Assembly: GCA_007570785.1 (NCBI GenBank) | Contig: ML662442.1 | Coordinates: 30,825,681 to 30,889,680 of the forward strand | Length of the DNA stretch: 64,000 bases | Reading direction: 5' to 3' | DNA from: Antilocapra americana | Lineage: Eukaryota; Chordata; Mammalia; Artiodactyla; Antilocapridae | Shown: in pieces, positions 49,273 to 62,993 of the stretch | How the letters are laid out: each line of letters begins with the position of its first letter | Numbering within the stretch: position 1 is the stretch's first letter | Translations under genes and position numbers: made by a program | Notes under the pieces: model-generated | Told to the model about the DNA's origin: nothing | Databases searched by the model: none | The model's input: the letters and a program-made list of their open reading frames with translations, nothing else

Positions 49273-50992
49273 GGGACATTTTTTAAGTTCTAGCATGTGA
49301 GTAATCAGTAAATAATAAGTTTAGCATATTTGTATTGAAAGCAAATTCACACCCATGAAAATATATATTCTTGCACACAAAACACAAAAAGATACTTTGA
49401 TACATTGAATCATTTCCTAACTCCATTTTCCCCTTTTTTTCTTTCATTCTTTCTAGGGTGGGTATGGGCAGCTTCTGGCTCCTACCAGGTGTGGCTCTGA
49501 GAGTAATGAATGAAGATAAACAATGGGAGCATTGTTCACCCTGAGGAATTCTTAGGGTGGGGCAGGTGGGCTCCCCTGGGGATCTTTTCTGTCTAAGACA
49601 GTACCTTGATGGGAATCCAGTAGTTTATTCTACACCAGAATCCTGAGCCAGATCAGGAATTTTGGAATCAGGTAATGAGAAAACTAAAAGGCCAGGTGGA
49701 TCCTAGTACTTTCAGATGCCATTCCTTCCTTAAAAAAGTCTCTAGTCAAAATAAAGCATAGTGAAAGAAAAACATGAAAATACAACAGATTATCAATTAT
49801 ACTTTTGTATATAATACAATAAATAAGCCTCATTGAATTGATATACTTAAGCCACACAGACTTTTATGTTTGGTATGTGCACCTCTTTCATTCTTGAGTT
49901 CATACCATTTTGATTTTTCTTTTATAATGCATCTCTGAAGTGCATGTAATGTTCCAAGATGCTATTAAAGATTATAATTATTAGAATCCATTTACAACAC
50001 CTCACAAACAAAGATCTAAAAATTACTTATCATGTGAAACATTTTTCAGAAGGGTCTCTCATAGTATATCTAACCCCTACTCCTACTTACTATCTAATCT
50101 TTCTGTATTTTGCATATCTATAATTTATACTTATATTTGCTAGCCCTTCTGTGAAAATTGAGAACAGCTGGTCAGGGCTCCTTTGTTTTATATATAAAAA
50201 ATGTATGCTGTATTGCTTAGATAAGACAGAATTTAAACAGAACTGCAAGCCTAGTTTTATTCTAAAGTAGTTACTGTTCTTCAGATTGTCAATTTGACAA
50301 CCTAATCAATTTTGTCCTCAATATTTAGTAACCCTGATTGTGACTCTCTGTAGTAGACCAAATGAGGTATCAGTTTGAAACCTTTTCAGGCTACAGCTTC
50401 CTTAACACTCTTTCTTTTCTGATTCAACTCAATAAATATATTTTGAATATTTTCTATATGTGAAACAATGTGACAGAGATTCAATTAAAACAAATACAGG
50501 TACCTCTCTTCTTCATTCATGATCTGTTGATAGAAATTTGAGACAAGTAATTATATAGGTTGATAAGTTCAATGAATGGAAGAAATCAGAGAGGAGAGAG
50601 GTTCATAACTTGGGAGGACACGGGACGGGTAAAGATGGGAAATAGGAGAAATAATGTTTGTCAGATGAGAAGAACTTGCTAGAAAACAGAGAGGTAGACT
50701 TGACAGGTGCTTACAGGAATGGAGTCTAATTCATGGGGGCTGGAATAGTGAGCCTGAGACAGGAGTGGCTGCCTGAAGGCGAGGAAGGAGAGAGCAGCAG
50801 GATCTGAGGCTCTGAGGGTTATGGGAAGCAGAAAAACTGGCAGAACTCGTTTAGATTTGCATTTTTGAAAGACCACAATGGCTGCAGCTTGGGGAATGGA
50901 TTGGAAAAAGAGGCAGGGAGACTAGTTAGGAGTTTATACCAATACTCTAGACTAGAGACGATGACACTTCATCTCTTATACTCTAAGTGCCC

Positions 50993-51108
50993 CAAACCAG
51001 CAGCATCTGCAACACTTGGGAGCTTTCCAGAAACACAGACTTTTGTCCCCACCCCACCAGGACCTCTGAACCAGATTCTGCACTTTAATAATATCCCCAA
51101 GTCAGGCA
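50993..51108 (+). mobile_element. MER5A-type DNA transposon fragment
   Basis: aaccagcagcatctgcaaca, cttgggagctttccagaaac, ccaccccaccaggacctctg and ccagattctgcactttaata. Confidence 0.75.
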
Positions 51109-52179
51109 GGATAGAGCCATGGGCAAATCTGAGCGATAAAGGGTTAAAATACAAGACATATATTGAGTCTTAGAATGTAAACAGTTCAAAAAAAGAAAGA
51201 TTTAATTTTGAATGTAATGGCCAAAATAATTTGTATTATTCACATTATTTCCTCATCTCTAACTCCCTACTGACTTCAAAACCTGGCTGCTGATGTTCAC
51301 TAGTAGCTCCATCCAAGCTCCAGCAGGAATTCTTAAATGCCGTAGCTCACCATGGCCAGGTCTCACCTTCCGGGCCTCTCTTTTGCGGGCCCAGAAACTT
51401 GTTTTCTGTCAATGTGCTTGCTGTGGGTATACTGCTCCATGATTAAGTTAGTCACAGAAGTATACAAATCAGCACCAATGCCAGTATATTAAATATCAGT
51501 GAGAACTTTAAGATGGTGAGGTACAGTCTCTTCAGCCTGAAAACAACTTCCGGAGCTAGACTCCATCAGAGGTTGTTAGGTAAACATAAAGAAAAGCAAA
51601 GTTGACTGAGGGATTCTAATGTTAGAAGGCAACAAAGTAAGAATGCTTGTCCTTCCCACCTCTCAGTCCTATTAAAGTCCAATCTTGCTCTGACTTATTA
51701 AAACTGTAAGGAAGACTTTGTTCAGGACTACTGCAATGGGGGTCAAGACCTTGGCAATAGTGGAGAGAGATCAAGGCTCACCTCTGCATATGGCAAAGAC
51801 AGCCAGGGATTTCCAAGCAAGGAGCAGAATGACAAGGAGTCGATGGGACAATACTAGGAGGAGACATCAATGCGAGGGGGATTCTTGTTGAACCCACTTA
51901 ACAGGATTCCTGCTGAAGGCAGGTCAAGGATTTATACATCAAAGGTGGAGAATGAGGAACTCGATCAGATATCAGGGGTAATCAGATATTAAGGATGGGG
52001 GAGTCTCTCTAAACTGACTTAGCAGAAATCTTGCGAAAACTAGACTAAGCAGGTCAGAGAGGACACAAAGATGAGGCTTAATCAGAAAGAGGGCTTGGAG
52101 GAATTTGACGTTAGTTTGATCAAGGAGAGAGTCTTTGTCATCCCCATCTCTGCAGTTCTGCCACCAGCACTGAGTAAGT

Positions 52180-52374
52180 GAGTGAGTGAAAGTCCCTCAG
52201 TCGTGTCCAACTCTTTGCGACTCCGTGCACTATGCAGTCCATGGAATTCTCCAGGCCAGAATACTGGAATGGGTAGCCTTTTCCTTCTCCAGGGGATCTT
52301 CCCAACCCAGGGATCGAACCCAGGTCTCCCGCACTGCAGGTGGATTCTTTATCAGCTGAGCCACAGGGGAAGCC
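52180..52374 (-). repeat. Bov-tA SINE
   Basis: gaaagtccctcagtcgtgtc, ctccaggccagaatactgga and gagccacaggggaagcc. Confidence 0.94.
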
Positions 52375-54310
52375 ACCAGCCCTACACAGCTAGAATAAGC
52401 TGACCAAATCCTCTCCCAGCACAGAGCTTAACAGCACTGTCTGGCTTGCCTCCTAAGCTAGCCTTTCTCTAATTTCCATTTCTTCTTTCAATGTTAATGA
52501 AAGAGTTGGGCTTTCTCCTGACTGAGACTTTTTCCCATGTTCCCTCATTCTGTTTCCAATTTGTCCTCTATTTACAGTGTTAACTTTCAAGGAATATCCC
52601 TGCTTTCAAATTCTAGCTGCCTGCAATACATTTGTGTAATTAAAAAAAAAATAGTTTTGGAAGAACATTCATATACTTGATCTGAATGGGTTCTTAGTTT
52701 ACCTAATTGGGGGACACTCAGAGAGCCCCTGAGGCCCCCTGGAAAAGTTGTGAAGCCAAGAAAATGATTTATTGAAACTATTGTTTCCCAAATGGATTTG
52801 AAATTTATATTTCTGTTTCCTGTGGTGTGTTGGGTGAGACTTCGGGTAACTTCCTAGTTTCTATTTTGTTTTTTTCCAAACACCTTCAGAAGAGGCACAG
52901 TGGGGCAGCTTCCCCCTCCAGGCTTAAAAGAGACCATGACTAAGCAGTGGCCTGTTTCCACTCTCTTGTGGGAGACTGAGATGAAGGGGAAGATCAGTCT
53001 GGATTTCTGGAGGAGAGTTCTAGGTTTGGCTGTCATCACAGTTGCTACCTGCAGTCCAAAGACCTGAGTTGTTTGTCTGGCTGAGAGGCAGGGATGGGGA
53101 ATTTTGAGGCTGGCTCATTTCTGCAAGCAGGCTAAGCCAGGGTCCTCTTACTTCTCCTGGAACTACATGTCTTTAACAGCTGTCATACAGACACCCCAGA
53201 GTACAAGAGAGCCCTCCACCCCAGTCATAACAGCCACAAACCCTTAACTTGAGTGTTGAAATTTGTCCTGGGAGCTGAGTGTCAGGTTTAGCTTTGGGGG
53301 CTAAGATCATTAGGGCTCCACCCTCAGGACCTGATTACCTCCTAAAGGCTCCACCTTTGAATACAATCACATTGGGGGTTAGAGCTTCAACAAATGAATT
53401 CTGGGGAAGACACAGCAATTCAGTCTATAGCAGAGGAGCTACTGAAAACAATGGTATTATATTCAACTTCCTGGGCCAATGTTTTCTGGGCCTACTTGAA
53501 GGTGAATCCAGCTGGCTTTATTCCGAAGGCATCTCTTGAGGACTAGGACACACTCAACAGTGGGACTTGATATTATGTACTATTGATCGAATTTAGGGGC
53601 TGGTGACCTATCACATCTTTACACCCATATTCTTAAGTTTTCTGCTCTGTTGAATGTAATTGAGATTCAGTACACCAGCTGGCAGTCACCAAATTTTCCA
53701 CAGGAAGTGAGGTTGGTCTTACTTTTCATTGGAAGGAAGAAAATACACCTGATTTCTAGCTGGAGACATGACAGGAAAGTATCAAAAACAAACGAGAGCA
53801 ATGTTAGGATCACTGAGACCAAGTAAAAAGTCAAGACTACAAGCCAGAAGTACCATCAGGATGAGGGTCTCAGAGCCAAGTCAACAAACCAACCTGATTT
53901 GAGGACAAGGTCTACTTATGAAGGATAGCAAGTTCTCATCATGTTGTTCATGCCCATCTGACTGAGGTGTGAAAAACAGATTTGATGCTCAAAGAATAGA
54001 AGTACAACAATGGAAATGACAAGCTGAAGAACTGAAGATTTTGTTGGTGTCTCATCTGCTTGCTTCTGCACAATACACTGGGTCAGTGGCTCACTTCTGT
54101 TAGTGTACAAACCTGATCAGATTATTACCCTGGAGAAAATTGTCTCTTTTCCATCTGCCTGGCTTTGATGACAGTAAGGCTTATTTCTTCCTGTTCTTCT
54201 GCATGTTCAGATATTATAGAAATTCTATAAGCCTCTTAATTTACTCTGCAGAAAATCTGCTCTAGAATGTACTGTGTGCTGTGTTATCAAAATGTGTTAT
54301 TTTAAAACAA

Positions 54311-54556
54311 GCAGGTTCAATCCCTGGTCTGGGAAGATTCCACATACTGCAGAACAGCTGGGCCCAGGAGCTGCAAATACGAAGTGCAGGCACCCTGGAG
54401 CCCATGCTCCGAAACAATGGAGATCACTGCAATGAGAGGCCCCCGTTCACCACAGCTAGAGAGTAGCCCCCCTGCTCCACAACTGGAGAAAGCCCGTGCA
54501 CAGCAATGAAGACCCAGAGCAGCCATAAAATAAATAAATAAATCTATAAAAAAAGA
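54311..54556 (+). repeat. Long CHR-type SINE, 5' truncated
   Basis: aggttcaatccctggtctgg, gcccatgctccgaaacaatg, gagagtagcccccctgctcc, gtgcacagcaatgaagaccc and an aataaataaataaat tail. Confidence 0.9.
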
Positions 54557-54691
54557 TTCAAGAAGGTGAATGAATCTCAAACACTATAAATCCAAAGAAA
54601 TCCACAGAACGGCATGTCATAATTAAACTTCTAAAAATTAAAGACAAATAAAAAAATTTTATAAAATAGAAAGAGAAAATAACACCTTACT

Positions 54692-54970
54692 ATGTTGGAG
54701 GGACTGATGTTGAAGCTGAAACTCCAATATTTTGGCCACCTAATGCGAAGAGTTGACTCATTGGATAAGACCCAAATGCTGGGAAGGATTGGGGGCAGGA
54801 GGAGAAGGGAACGATGGAGGATGAGGTGGCTGGATGACATCACCGACTGGATGGACATGGGTTTGGGTAGACTCTGGGAGTTGGTGATGGACCGGGAGGC
54901 CTGGCTTGCTGTTATTCATGGGGTCCCAGAGTCAGACACGACTGACTGACTGAACTCAACTCAACTCAAT
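54692..54970 (+). mobile_element. BovB LINE 3' end nested in L1M
   Basis: ggagggactgatgttgaagc, ccaatattttggccacctaa, gactggatggacatgggttt and the gactgaactcaactcaac tail. Confidence 0.93.
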
Positions 54971-57009
54971 GGTGGGGAAAAATATCAGAATGACAACAGA
55001 TTTCTCATCAGAAATCGTGGAGACTGGAAGGAAGTTGAACTATATACCATTTTTAAGTACTGAAAGAAGCCAACTGGAATCTTGCACCCAAAGAAAATGT
55101 CTTTTAAGAATGAAAATGAAATCAATACATTCTCAAATGAAGGAAAAATAAGAACTTATCTTCAGAAGATGTACTTAAAGAATGGCTGAAGAAATTCCTT
55201 AAACAGAAAGGGAACTTTAATGGAAGAAACCTTGGAATATCAAGAGGGAAGGAAGAACACAGAAACCAAAAATACAGGTAAATACAAACTAAACCCATAG
55301 TGAAAAGAAGCAAGGAAATAATAAAGATGAAAACAGAAATCAATGAGGGCAAATTAAAAAAAAATTACAAAAAATCAATAAAATAGTTGGATCTTTGGGG
55401 TAAAAAACAAAATTTGACAAATCTCCAGCAAAACTGATAGAACAGAGAGAAGATATAAATTACCAATATTAGGAATGAAAATAGAGATAGCAGCCCAGAT
55501 TCTGTAGAGGTCAAAAGAATCACAAGGGAACATTAACAGTACAAACAACTCTATACACATATATTTGATAACTTAGATGAAATAAACCTTTTTTTAAAAG
55601 ATGTGGACTACTGTAATTCACTCCATCCAAAATACTTTGTAGACCCCTGTAACTATTAAGGAAATTCATTTTATAAGTAAAAATCCTCCAAAACACAAAT
55701 CTACAGGCCCAGATGCTTTCACTGGTTATAAAGCTAGTTTTACACTGACACCAAAAGGACAGCAAACAAACAAAGGAAAAACATCCCAGAAATATACAGA
55801 TCAATATTCCTCAACAATACATATTCTAAATCCTTAACAATATAGAATTAGCAGTGTATAAAAAATTATATTCCATAACCAAGTGGGGCTTATGCCAGAT
55901 TTACAAGGCTGGTTTGATATTTGAAAATAAATCAGTCATCACCATATTAGAAGGCTAAAAAATAAAATGTACATGCTCATATCAATTAAAGCTGGGAAAA
56001 TATTTGGTAATTCAGCATTCACTCACTCACCAAAGAACTCAGAAAAATAGAAATAGAAAGGAAATCCCTCAACTTCATAAAGAAAATCTATCAGAACCCC
56101 TACAGCTAGCATCATATTTAATGTGAAAGTCTTACGCCTTCCCACTAAGATTGGGAACAAGGTAAGGATGTCTGCTCTCACCATTAGAAGCTCTAGTCAG
56201 TTCAATAAGACCAAAAAAAAAAAAAAAAAAAAGAAGAGCATAAGATCAGAAAAAAATAAACTATTCTTGTTTGCTGAAAACATGATTATCCATGTAGGGA
56301 AATCCCCAGGAATCTACCAAAACTTCCTAGAACACAAGGGTGAGTTTAGCAAGGAATGGCTTGATTGGCGAGTTTTGGGGCAGGTCCAGACAGTCCTCTC
56401 TCTCTTATTAATCTACTGGCTTATTCCCACTTATTAATCTGCTGGCAGGAGTAATTTGGTTTGTATTCACTGTAGGATTCGGGGGATATTTTCATTCAAC
56501 TCATTCTGTACTTATCAAGTCTGTCTGCACACACTACCCCAATACTAAAACAAAACAGCTTTTTTATTGAAAGCAAAAAGCTACTATTTTTATATAGCTT
56601 AAACAGATCATATGAATCTTTTCACCTTGACTGTGTAGGGAACAGCACATATAGGTAGCCTAGCCTAAACTGTCATAAAAAGAAATATGGATTCATTTAG
56701 TTTTCAGAAAGAACTAAAAGCACAGCCATAAAGCAAAAATAATTTAGGTGTTTGAAGCAAAAATAAGGATTTCTGTTTTGCAAAGGACATACTGGACAAA
56801 ATCTGGTAGATGGACATATTGGTAGATGAAAGACTGGGGGAAGATATTTGTGACTCCTACACAGACAAGGAACCAACATTTGGAATACATTCAGATACAT
56901 ATAAACCATCCTGAAAAGTCCAGGACTTGTTTCAGAAAACAGGCAAATTGTATGAGATATCATTTACAGAAGGTTAAATGCCTAACATGTGTATCAATAG
57001 CTGTCCAAA

Positions 57010-57330
57010 CTTAACATGAATTTTAAAAAATTTTTATTGCAAGATATTTGTTTTACAATATTGTACTGGTATCTGCCATACATCAACAAGGATCAGCGAC
57101 AGGTATACAGATGTTCCCTCCCGCTGAAGCCTCCCTCCCACCTCCCACCCCATCCCACCCCTCTAGGTTGTCAGAGAGCCCTGAGTCATACAGAAAATTC
57201 CGGCTGGCTATCTGTTTTGCATATGTTAGTGTGAATGTTTCCATGCTACTCTCTCCATTAGTTTCACCTTCTCCTCTCTACCCCCACCTTCCCGTGTCCA
57301 TAAGTCTGCTCTCTATGTCTGCTTCAATAG
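57010..57330 (-). mobile_element. Ruminant L1 3' region nested in L1M
   Basis: Reverse-orientation text: acaatattgtactggtatct, ccatacatcaacaaggatca, cccatcccacccctctaggt, tccatgctactctctccatt and tccataagtctgctctctat. Confidence 0.8.
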
Positions 57331-58514
57331 TGAATTTAAAATGCAATGAAACTCCAGCTTATACTCTGTGAGAATGGCAAAAATAGAAAGTTAGATAATA
57401 TAGAATTTGGTGGGGACATGGAATAATAGGGACCTTCCTGCCCTGCTGGAAGGAGTGTAGATGGGTGCAGCCATTCTGGACAGTAATTTGGCAGTGTTCA
57501 ATCAGGTTAGGTACCCACAGCTTTGTGACCCAGCCAGGAGCATAGTGGGACATGCATGAGGATATAGAGGAATCAGGACGTCCATCACCTGAGGGATTGA
57601 GCAAAGTGAAATGTGGTGTTTGTACACCTTGGAACACCATGCAACATTTAGAATAAATGAACTTGATATGCATATAACATAGACAGATATTAAAAACAGA
57701 AAGTAAGACCCAGAATAGGACTTTGTGTGTGCAAATTTATATAAAGTTTCAAAAGACACTCTCAAACAAAAATGCTTTTTATAAAGTTGCATATAAACTC
57801 AAGAAAACATATAAACTATATTAATTTTGTTGCCTGTAGTGGGGAAGAAAACAGGGGTGGTGTATAAATAACTAAGCATAAAGGGGCTTTGTATGGACTC
57901 TTGACATTGATGACACTGTGACTTGCAATGAGCGTCTTAGCTCAACCCTCTGAATCTAAGGTAATTAATGAAGAAAAGATGAAGGAGAAATGGAAGGCTG
58001 GTAGTATAGAAGAGTGAAAGCTGAGGTGATTTCACGTAACATCATCTAAGTGGAGTTAATAAACTAGAAAGTCACATTAGGCATGCACACCTCAGCTGTT
58101 TCCTGTTTTCTTGGGAGGGAGGCCTCCATCATGTAAGCCTGCTTCAGTCCAGGGCTGTCTGGAATTGGGTGGGAAAATTTTCCTAATTTTGTAGTTTAGT
58201 CAGCAGACCTAGTTGGATCTCACATTTGCAACCAAGGACTATTGGTAATGACTTCCATTTTTACTTTATTACTTGAATTGTTTAAAATGGGACAGGGGAG
58301 AGCGGTACTATTTATTGGGAGCTGACCCAGCGTCATAGGCACTCCCTAACCTGAACTACGTTGTTTTTATTATTTGGCAACTGATTTTTTCTACCATCTT
58401 ACCAACCTAGATCAAGATACAGCATGGCCTTGGCAAAAAGCTGTGGAGTACTAAGTTGAGTTGTAAAGGCTGCAGAGGAGTGAAGCCATTACAGAGCTTG
58501 ACATTGATTCCAGT

Positions 58515-59460
58515 GGTGAAGAGCTGAAAGACGGACCTCAGTTCTTGTCTTCTTTGAAGAAAGAATTCAACCAAGACTGAAAAAGATGAAAGTATTTATT
58601 AGAAGCAAAGTATGTCTGGAAGAGACAAAGTGCATGGAAGAGCATGCCGGTAAGCTCAGAGTGAGTTACCCACAATAAGGGCAGCTTAAGTTGCTTACAT
58701 AGGGGCAGTTTTCTGGGTTGTCCCTTGCCAGTCACCTCTATATTTGGTCCTGGTGTGGGCATGGAGGGGCTTCCCAGGGGGTCGTGGTGGTAAAGAGCCC
58801 CCTTGCCAATTCAGGAGATATGAGACATGGATTCGATCCTTGGGTTGGGAAGATCCCCTGGAGAAGGGCATGGCAACCCACTCCAATATTCTTGCCTGGA
58901 GAATCCCATGGACAGAGGAGCCTGGTGTGCTACAGTCCATGGGCCTGCACAGTTGAAGCAGCTTAGCAGGCAGGCAGGTGGGCATGGATCTCTTAGTCTA
59001 GATGGATTCCAGCTTCTCCCTCCTTTTGTCCTTCCCCTGGACTGAGGGCCTTCTCTGTGCGTGTGTCAGAAAATCCATAGGAATGCGCCCAGTCAGGGTC
59101 CACTGCTGGTAAGCCATCTCAAAGTGTCTGCAAGAGACCAGGGGCAGCGTCTCAGACGGGGGCCTGGATATCTCCTACCTCAATATCAGAGCTTGTTGAC
59201 TCAGGTTTTTGAGTAAAATTACATGAGCTTGCTTATCAGTCTTTTTGCTGGCTACTTTCAATTATGACTGTGTTCTTAGGGTGTGGCATACTAGGAGGAA
59301 ACATGAGCCGGGGGTTGTGGCATTCTGGGAAAAACAGACAGTGAAGGGGGTAACAGCGGAGCCAGACAGCGTGTAAAACCCTGAGTCATCGTAGCTTGCC
59401 TCCCGCAGCACAGTCCCTGATGTCCCTGAACCTTAGCACAAAGGTGAAGTGTTCCTCCAC
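58515..59460 (-). mobile_element. Probable endogenous retrovirus LTR, split by a SINE
   Basis: On the minus strand, a polyadenylation signal AATAAA lies at about 58600, followed by gaattctttcttcaaagaag and acaagaactgagg, the usual layout of an R-U5 end. Upstream U3-like text runs to about 59460. No gag, pol or env sequence adjoins it, so I read it as a solo LTR. Boundaries are approximate and I found no clear target-site duplication. Confidence 0.5.
58768..58970 (+). repeat. Bov-tA SINE inside the LTR
   Basis: ggcttcccagggggtcgtgg, ttcgatccttgggttgggaa, atggacagaggagcctggtg and tacagtccatgggcctgcac. Confidence 0.94.
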
Positions 59461-60077
59461 ATATTCTGTTCAGTTAGGCAAGAAAATGTCTGTTACAGCT
59501 TTAATAGATTGCCATTAAAACTAAGAGGCTCCAGTTAACTTCAGCTATCTTAACAATTGCTCATGTACCACACCTAATTTCCCAATCTGGTTTGATAAAG
59601 ACTTATGACTTGATAGTACTATTTTAAAATAATTATTATATTTACAGAGTCTACTCTTGGTACTTTTCTAAAAATGTATGTCTTATTCTTCTCCACAGTT
59701 GTCGAAATAATAAATCCAAGTTCATTATTATGAGTTCCAAGTCCTTTCCTAAAGCCAATGAAATGTGTAAGAGTTTTGAACAAAAGAGGTATCTGTAGTT
59801 TGTCATTATTTATTTTATGTTCTTTATTGCTTTAGGGAATGTTGTGAATTTGCAACATATATATTTTGCGTTATGTAATTGTACACTTTGATCAGAAACA
59901 CAGTTAAATAGTAACCTGTAATACATTTATATTACATATATAGCTAGGTTTGCAAATTCTCTGTCCAACTTAGAATGAGAATAACTTTTAATTTCTTCAG
60001 TTCAAGTTTGAGGAAACTGTGACTGTGTTTGAAAACCAGGGCCAGCAGTAATATTTCTAGTAGGACTGTGTGTATGT

Positions 60078-60284
60078 GCTGGGTCACTTAGTCATGTCCA
60101 ACTCTTTGCAACCCCATGGACTGTAGGCCCAACTGGCTTCTCTGTCCATGGAATTTTCCAGGTAGGAATACTAGAGTGGGTTGCCATTTGTTACTCCAGG
60201 GGATCTCCCTGACCAGGAATCAAACTCATATCTTCTGCATCAGCAGGCAGATTCTTTACCACTGTGCCACCTGGGAAGCCCCTC
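60078..60284 (-). repeat. Bov-tA SINE
   Basis: gggtcacttagtcatgtcca to gccacctgggaagcccc. Flanked by tctagtaggact (60055) and tctaataggact (60284). Confidence 0.94.
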
Positions 60285-61138
60285 TAATAGGACTAGAAAC
60301 ACAAATTTTCCAGTGTCTATACTCTGATCTCTGCAGCCCTCATATTCACTCAGTTGCTTAAATCTCTGTGTGTACTGAATTAGAAGGAATCAATATGAAT
60401 GAGAAAACATTTTTATAATGCAGAGTATAAATTTGCTGGAAATTATTTATTGATCATGCAAACTCCAAAGCTGAACATAAAGTTTTAAATTATTTTTAAA
60501 TTATATTTAAATTATTTTTCTGCTTAAAATACAGTATGCGATTGTTGTAAAAAGGTAAAACATTCCAGAAGTATAGGACAGAATTAGGATTTTTGTCTTC
60601 ATTCCTTTTTTTCACCCACACACACCAGAAAACCACTGTTAGGTTTTTGTGTGAATTCCTCAAGAATTTCCAAAATTGAGTTTTGATTTTGCCTCAAGAG
60701 CATCACTATTTAAGTATAATTAATATTTTGTGATTATATTGCCCACCACAGAGATAAAATTTTTAAAATTTGGTTCACTGTCTGTAAAGTTATCAGAAGG
60801 ACTTAAGGAATCACTTCTCAGTGTTCGATGTGACTCATTTTGGATTCCATTCTTTGGAACAAGAAGAGCTGCTTAGAACTGTTTCTCTTGGTTCCCACAA
60901 TCTTTTCGTGACCCAATCCAACTTTACCTCAAATTATTACACACCCAGTAAAACTTGCTTTCACGTTATTGATATATTTTTACTTTTAATAGTTCTTAGA
61001 TAAATTATTATTTTTTTTGCTTCTTTTCTTTGTAGGAAATAAGTCAGTTGGTGTAAGTACTGGCAGCTTAAACTTTGATGAAAGCCTCTGTCAAAGCAAG
61101 AAAAGCTTTTGGGACAATTAATACCAAGTTCTTTATAT

Positions 61139-61353
61139 CCTGTGCTGTGCTTAGTCGCTCAGTCGTGTCTGACCCTTTGCAATCCTATGGACTGTAGCCC
61201 GCCAGGCTCCTCTGTCCATGGGATTTTCCAGGTAAGAATACTGGAGTGGGTTACCATGCCCTCCTCCAAGGGGTTCTTCCCAACCCAAGGACTGAACCTA
61301 GGTCTCCCACATTGCAGGTGGATTCTTTACTGTCTGAATCACCAGGGAAGCCC
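61139..61353 (-). repeat. Bov-tA SINE
   Basis: tgtgcttagtcgctcagtcg to tcaccagggaagccc. Flanked by ctttatatcct and ctttgtatcct. Confidence 0.95.
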
Positions 61354-62019
61354 TCTTTGTATCCTAGATAGATAGAAAAGCTTAGCAATTTGTCATTTTA
61401 CACTTTCCAGTCCATTAAAGAAGTAGATAGTTATCTCTGTTGATTTGCAACAGAAATTCTTGGCACATTACATGGATGAATAAAAGTAGGAGAGTAATTC
61501 TCAATCTTATGTTTCCAATTAATAATGCTTAATTAAAGTGACAAATGTTTACTAGATAAGTGGATAAATGTGCTTTTAAATTAATGGTTAAATACGTGGC
61601 TTTAACAAAGATGTGGTAATATTTCTCATCAATAATTGAAAAGCTAAATAGTCTGAGTCCATTCGTTAATTCATTCACTCATTCGTTGTTTGGTTAATAT
61701 ATCCAGCCATCTATGCATCTATCTTTCTTTTTATCCATCTATCTTCTCAAAAAGTACTTTGTGGAATACCTTATCTGGAGGTGGCACTGGGAGAATAAAA
61801 AAGCAAACAAAAAAATCCCATAAAACATCAAAGGTATCCCCAGAGGCTAAACAACAATGCTCTGGATGTAATTCTTGAAGTGGATTTTTGGGGGTAGTGT
61901 TTCTCTTTTAAAAATCATAAAATTGATTTATATGGATCTGAAGGGGATTTTCTAAGAAACTAAAATTACAGGCAAAAATGTATACTTTCAAAGCCCCACC
62001 CTAGAAGATCTTGATTTAG

Positions 62020-62205
62020 GAGGTCTGGATCTGTCATTTACTGTGAGCTCTTGTTCAAATAGTTTTATTTTTCTTTGTTGGAGTCCTCATCTATAACAGA
62101 CAAATAATGAAACCTACCTTTCAAACTCATTAGGATTATTAAGGGAGATACTATACATAAGAACCTTTGCAACTCCAAAGTGTTATACAGTTCTAAGGTA
62201 ACTCA
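62020..62205 (+). repeat. MIR SINE
   Basis: tctggatctgtcatttactg, gagtcctcatctataacaga and attaggattattaagggaga. Confidence 0.65.
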
Positions 62206-62629
62206 TCTATAAGGTGCCTCAATGAAGCACAAACACATTTCCAGGGGCATGGAGCCTTTTTCTTAGTTTTTACAAACACTGTTAATGACTAATTAAATTC
62301 TGTTCTAAGTAATTAGTCAATGTTTGTGAGTTAAGAAAAATACATATCTAAAATTTTTTTCTGATTGATTCCAGTGTGGGGTGTGGGGAGGACTGGGAGA
62401 GAGGAAGGATGGGCAGAGGAGAGAAGAGGTATGGAACATGGGGTAAGAAGATGGAAGTGGGCAGGAAGAGTTGGTGTACAAGATGGTGGATCTCCAGACC
62501 AGGGCTGACCATGGATAGTCTTGTGCTGGTGATCCTTCTAGGGATCTCAGTCATCCTGAGAGCCCTTGAAACTTTTGAAAGTACACTTTGAAACCCTAGA
62601 GTGTTAGCTCTAGAAAAGAATGCACAGTT

Positions 62630-62725
62630 ATCCATTCCAATGTTCCCAGTTTTGAAAGAGGAAATAGTACCAGAGAGGTTCAGTGACTCAGTCAAAGTCA
62701 CACAGCGGCAGGGACACATGATAAT
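62630..62725 (-). repeat. MIR SINE fragment
   Basis: gaaagaggaaatagtaccag, gaggttcagtgactcagtca and aagtcacacagcggcag. Confidence 0.6.
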
Positions 62726-62774
62726 CAGCATGAGTTGATCTGACACTGGGCCATTTCAGAATTCTAAAGCATAA

Positions 62775-62993
62775 AGTGATTTAGTTGCTAAGTCATGCCC
62801 AACTCTTGTGAACCCAAGACTGCCAGGCTCCTCTGCACGAGGGATTTCCCAGGCAAAGAATACTGGTGTGGGTGACCATTTCCTGTTCCAGGGGATCTTC
62901 CTGACCCAGGGATCGAACCCAGGTCTCATGCATTTCAGGCAGTCTCTCGCATTGCAGGCAGATTCTTTACTGGCTGAGCCACCAGGGAAGCTC
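62775..62993 (-). repeat. Bov-tA SINE
   Basis: agtgatttagttgctaagtc to gagccaccagggaagct. It has a short internal duplication of the cattgcaggcag segment and is flanked by gcataaagtga / acataaagtat. Confidence 0.93.

Larger units (their letters stand above)
54570..57780 (+). mobile_element. Old L1M LINE, long decayed copy with nested insertions
   Basis: Segments 54570-54691, 54971-56360, 56690-57005 and 57335-57780 follow L1 order: aattaaacttctaaaaatta, agtactgaaagaagccaact, acaaatctccagcaaaactg, caggcccagatgctttcact, ccagaaatatacagatcaat, ctgctctcaccattagaagc, catgattatccatgtaggga, gaatggcaaaaatagaaagt, gcagccattctggacagtaa. A BovB, a ruminant L1 3' end and a 20-base A run (56214-56233) interrupt it. 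No long frame survives. Confidence 0.8.
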
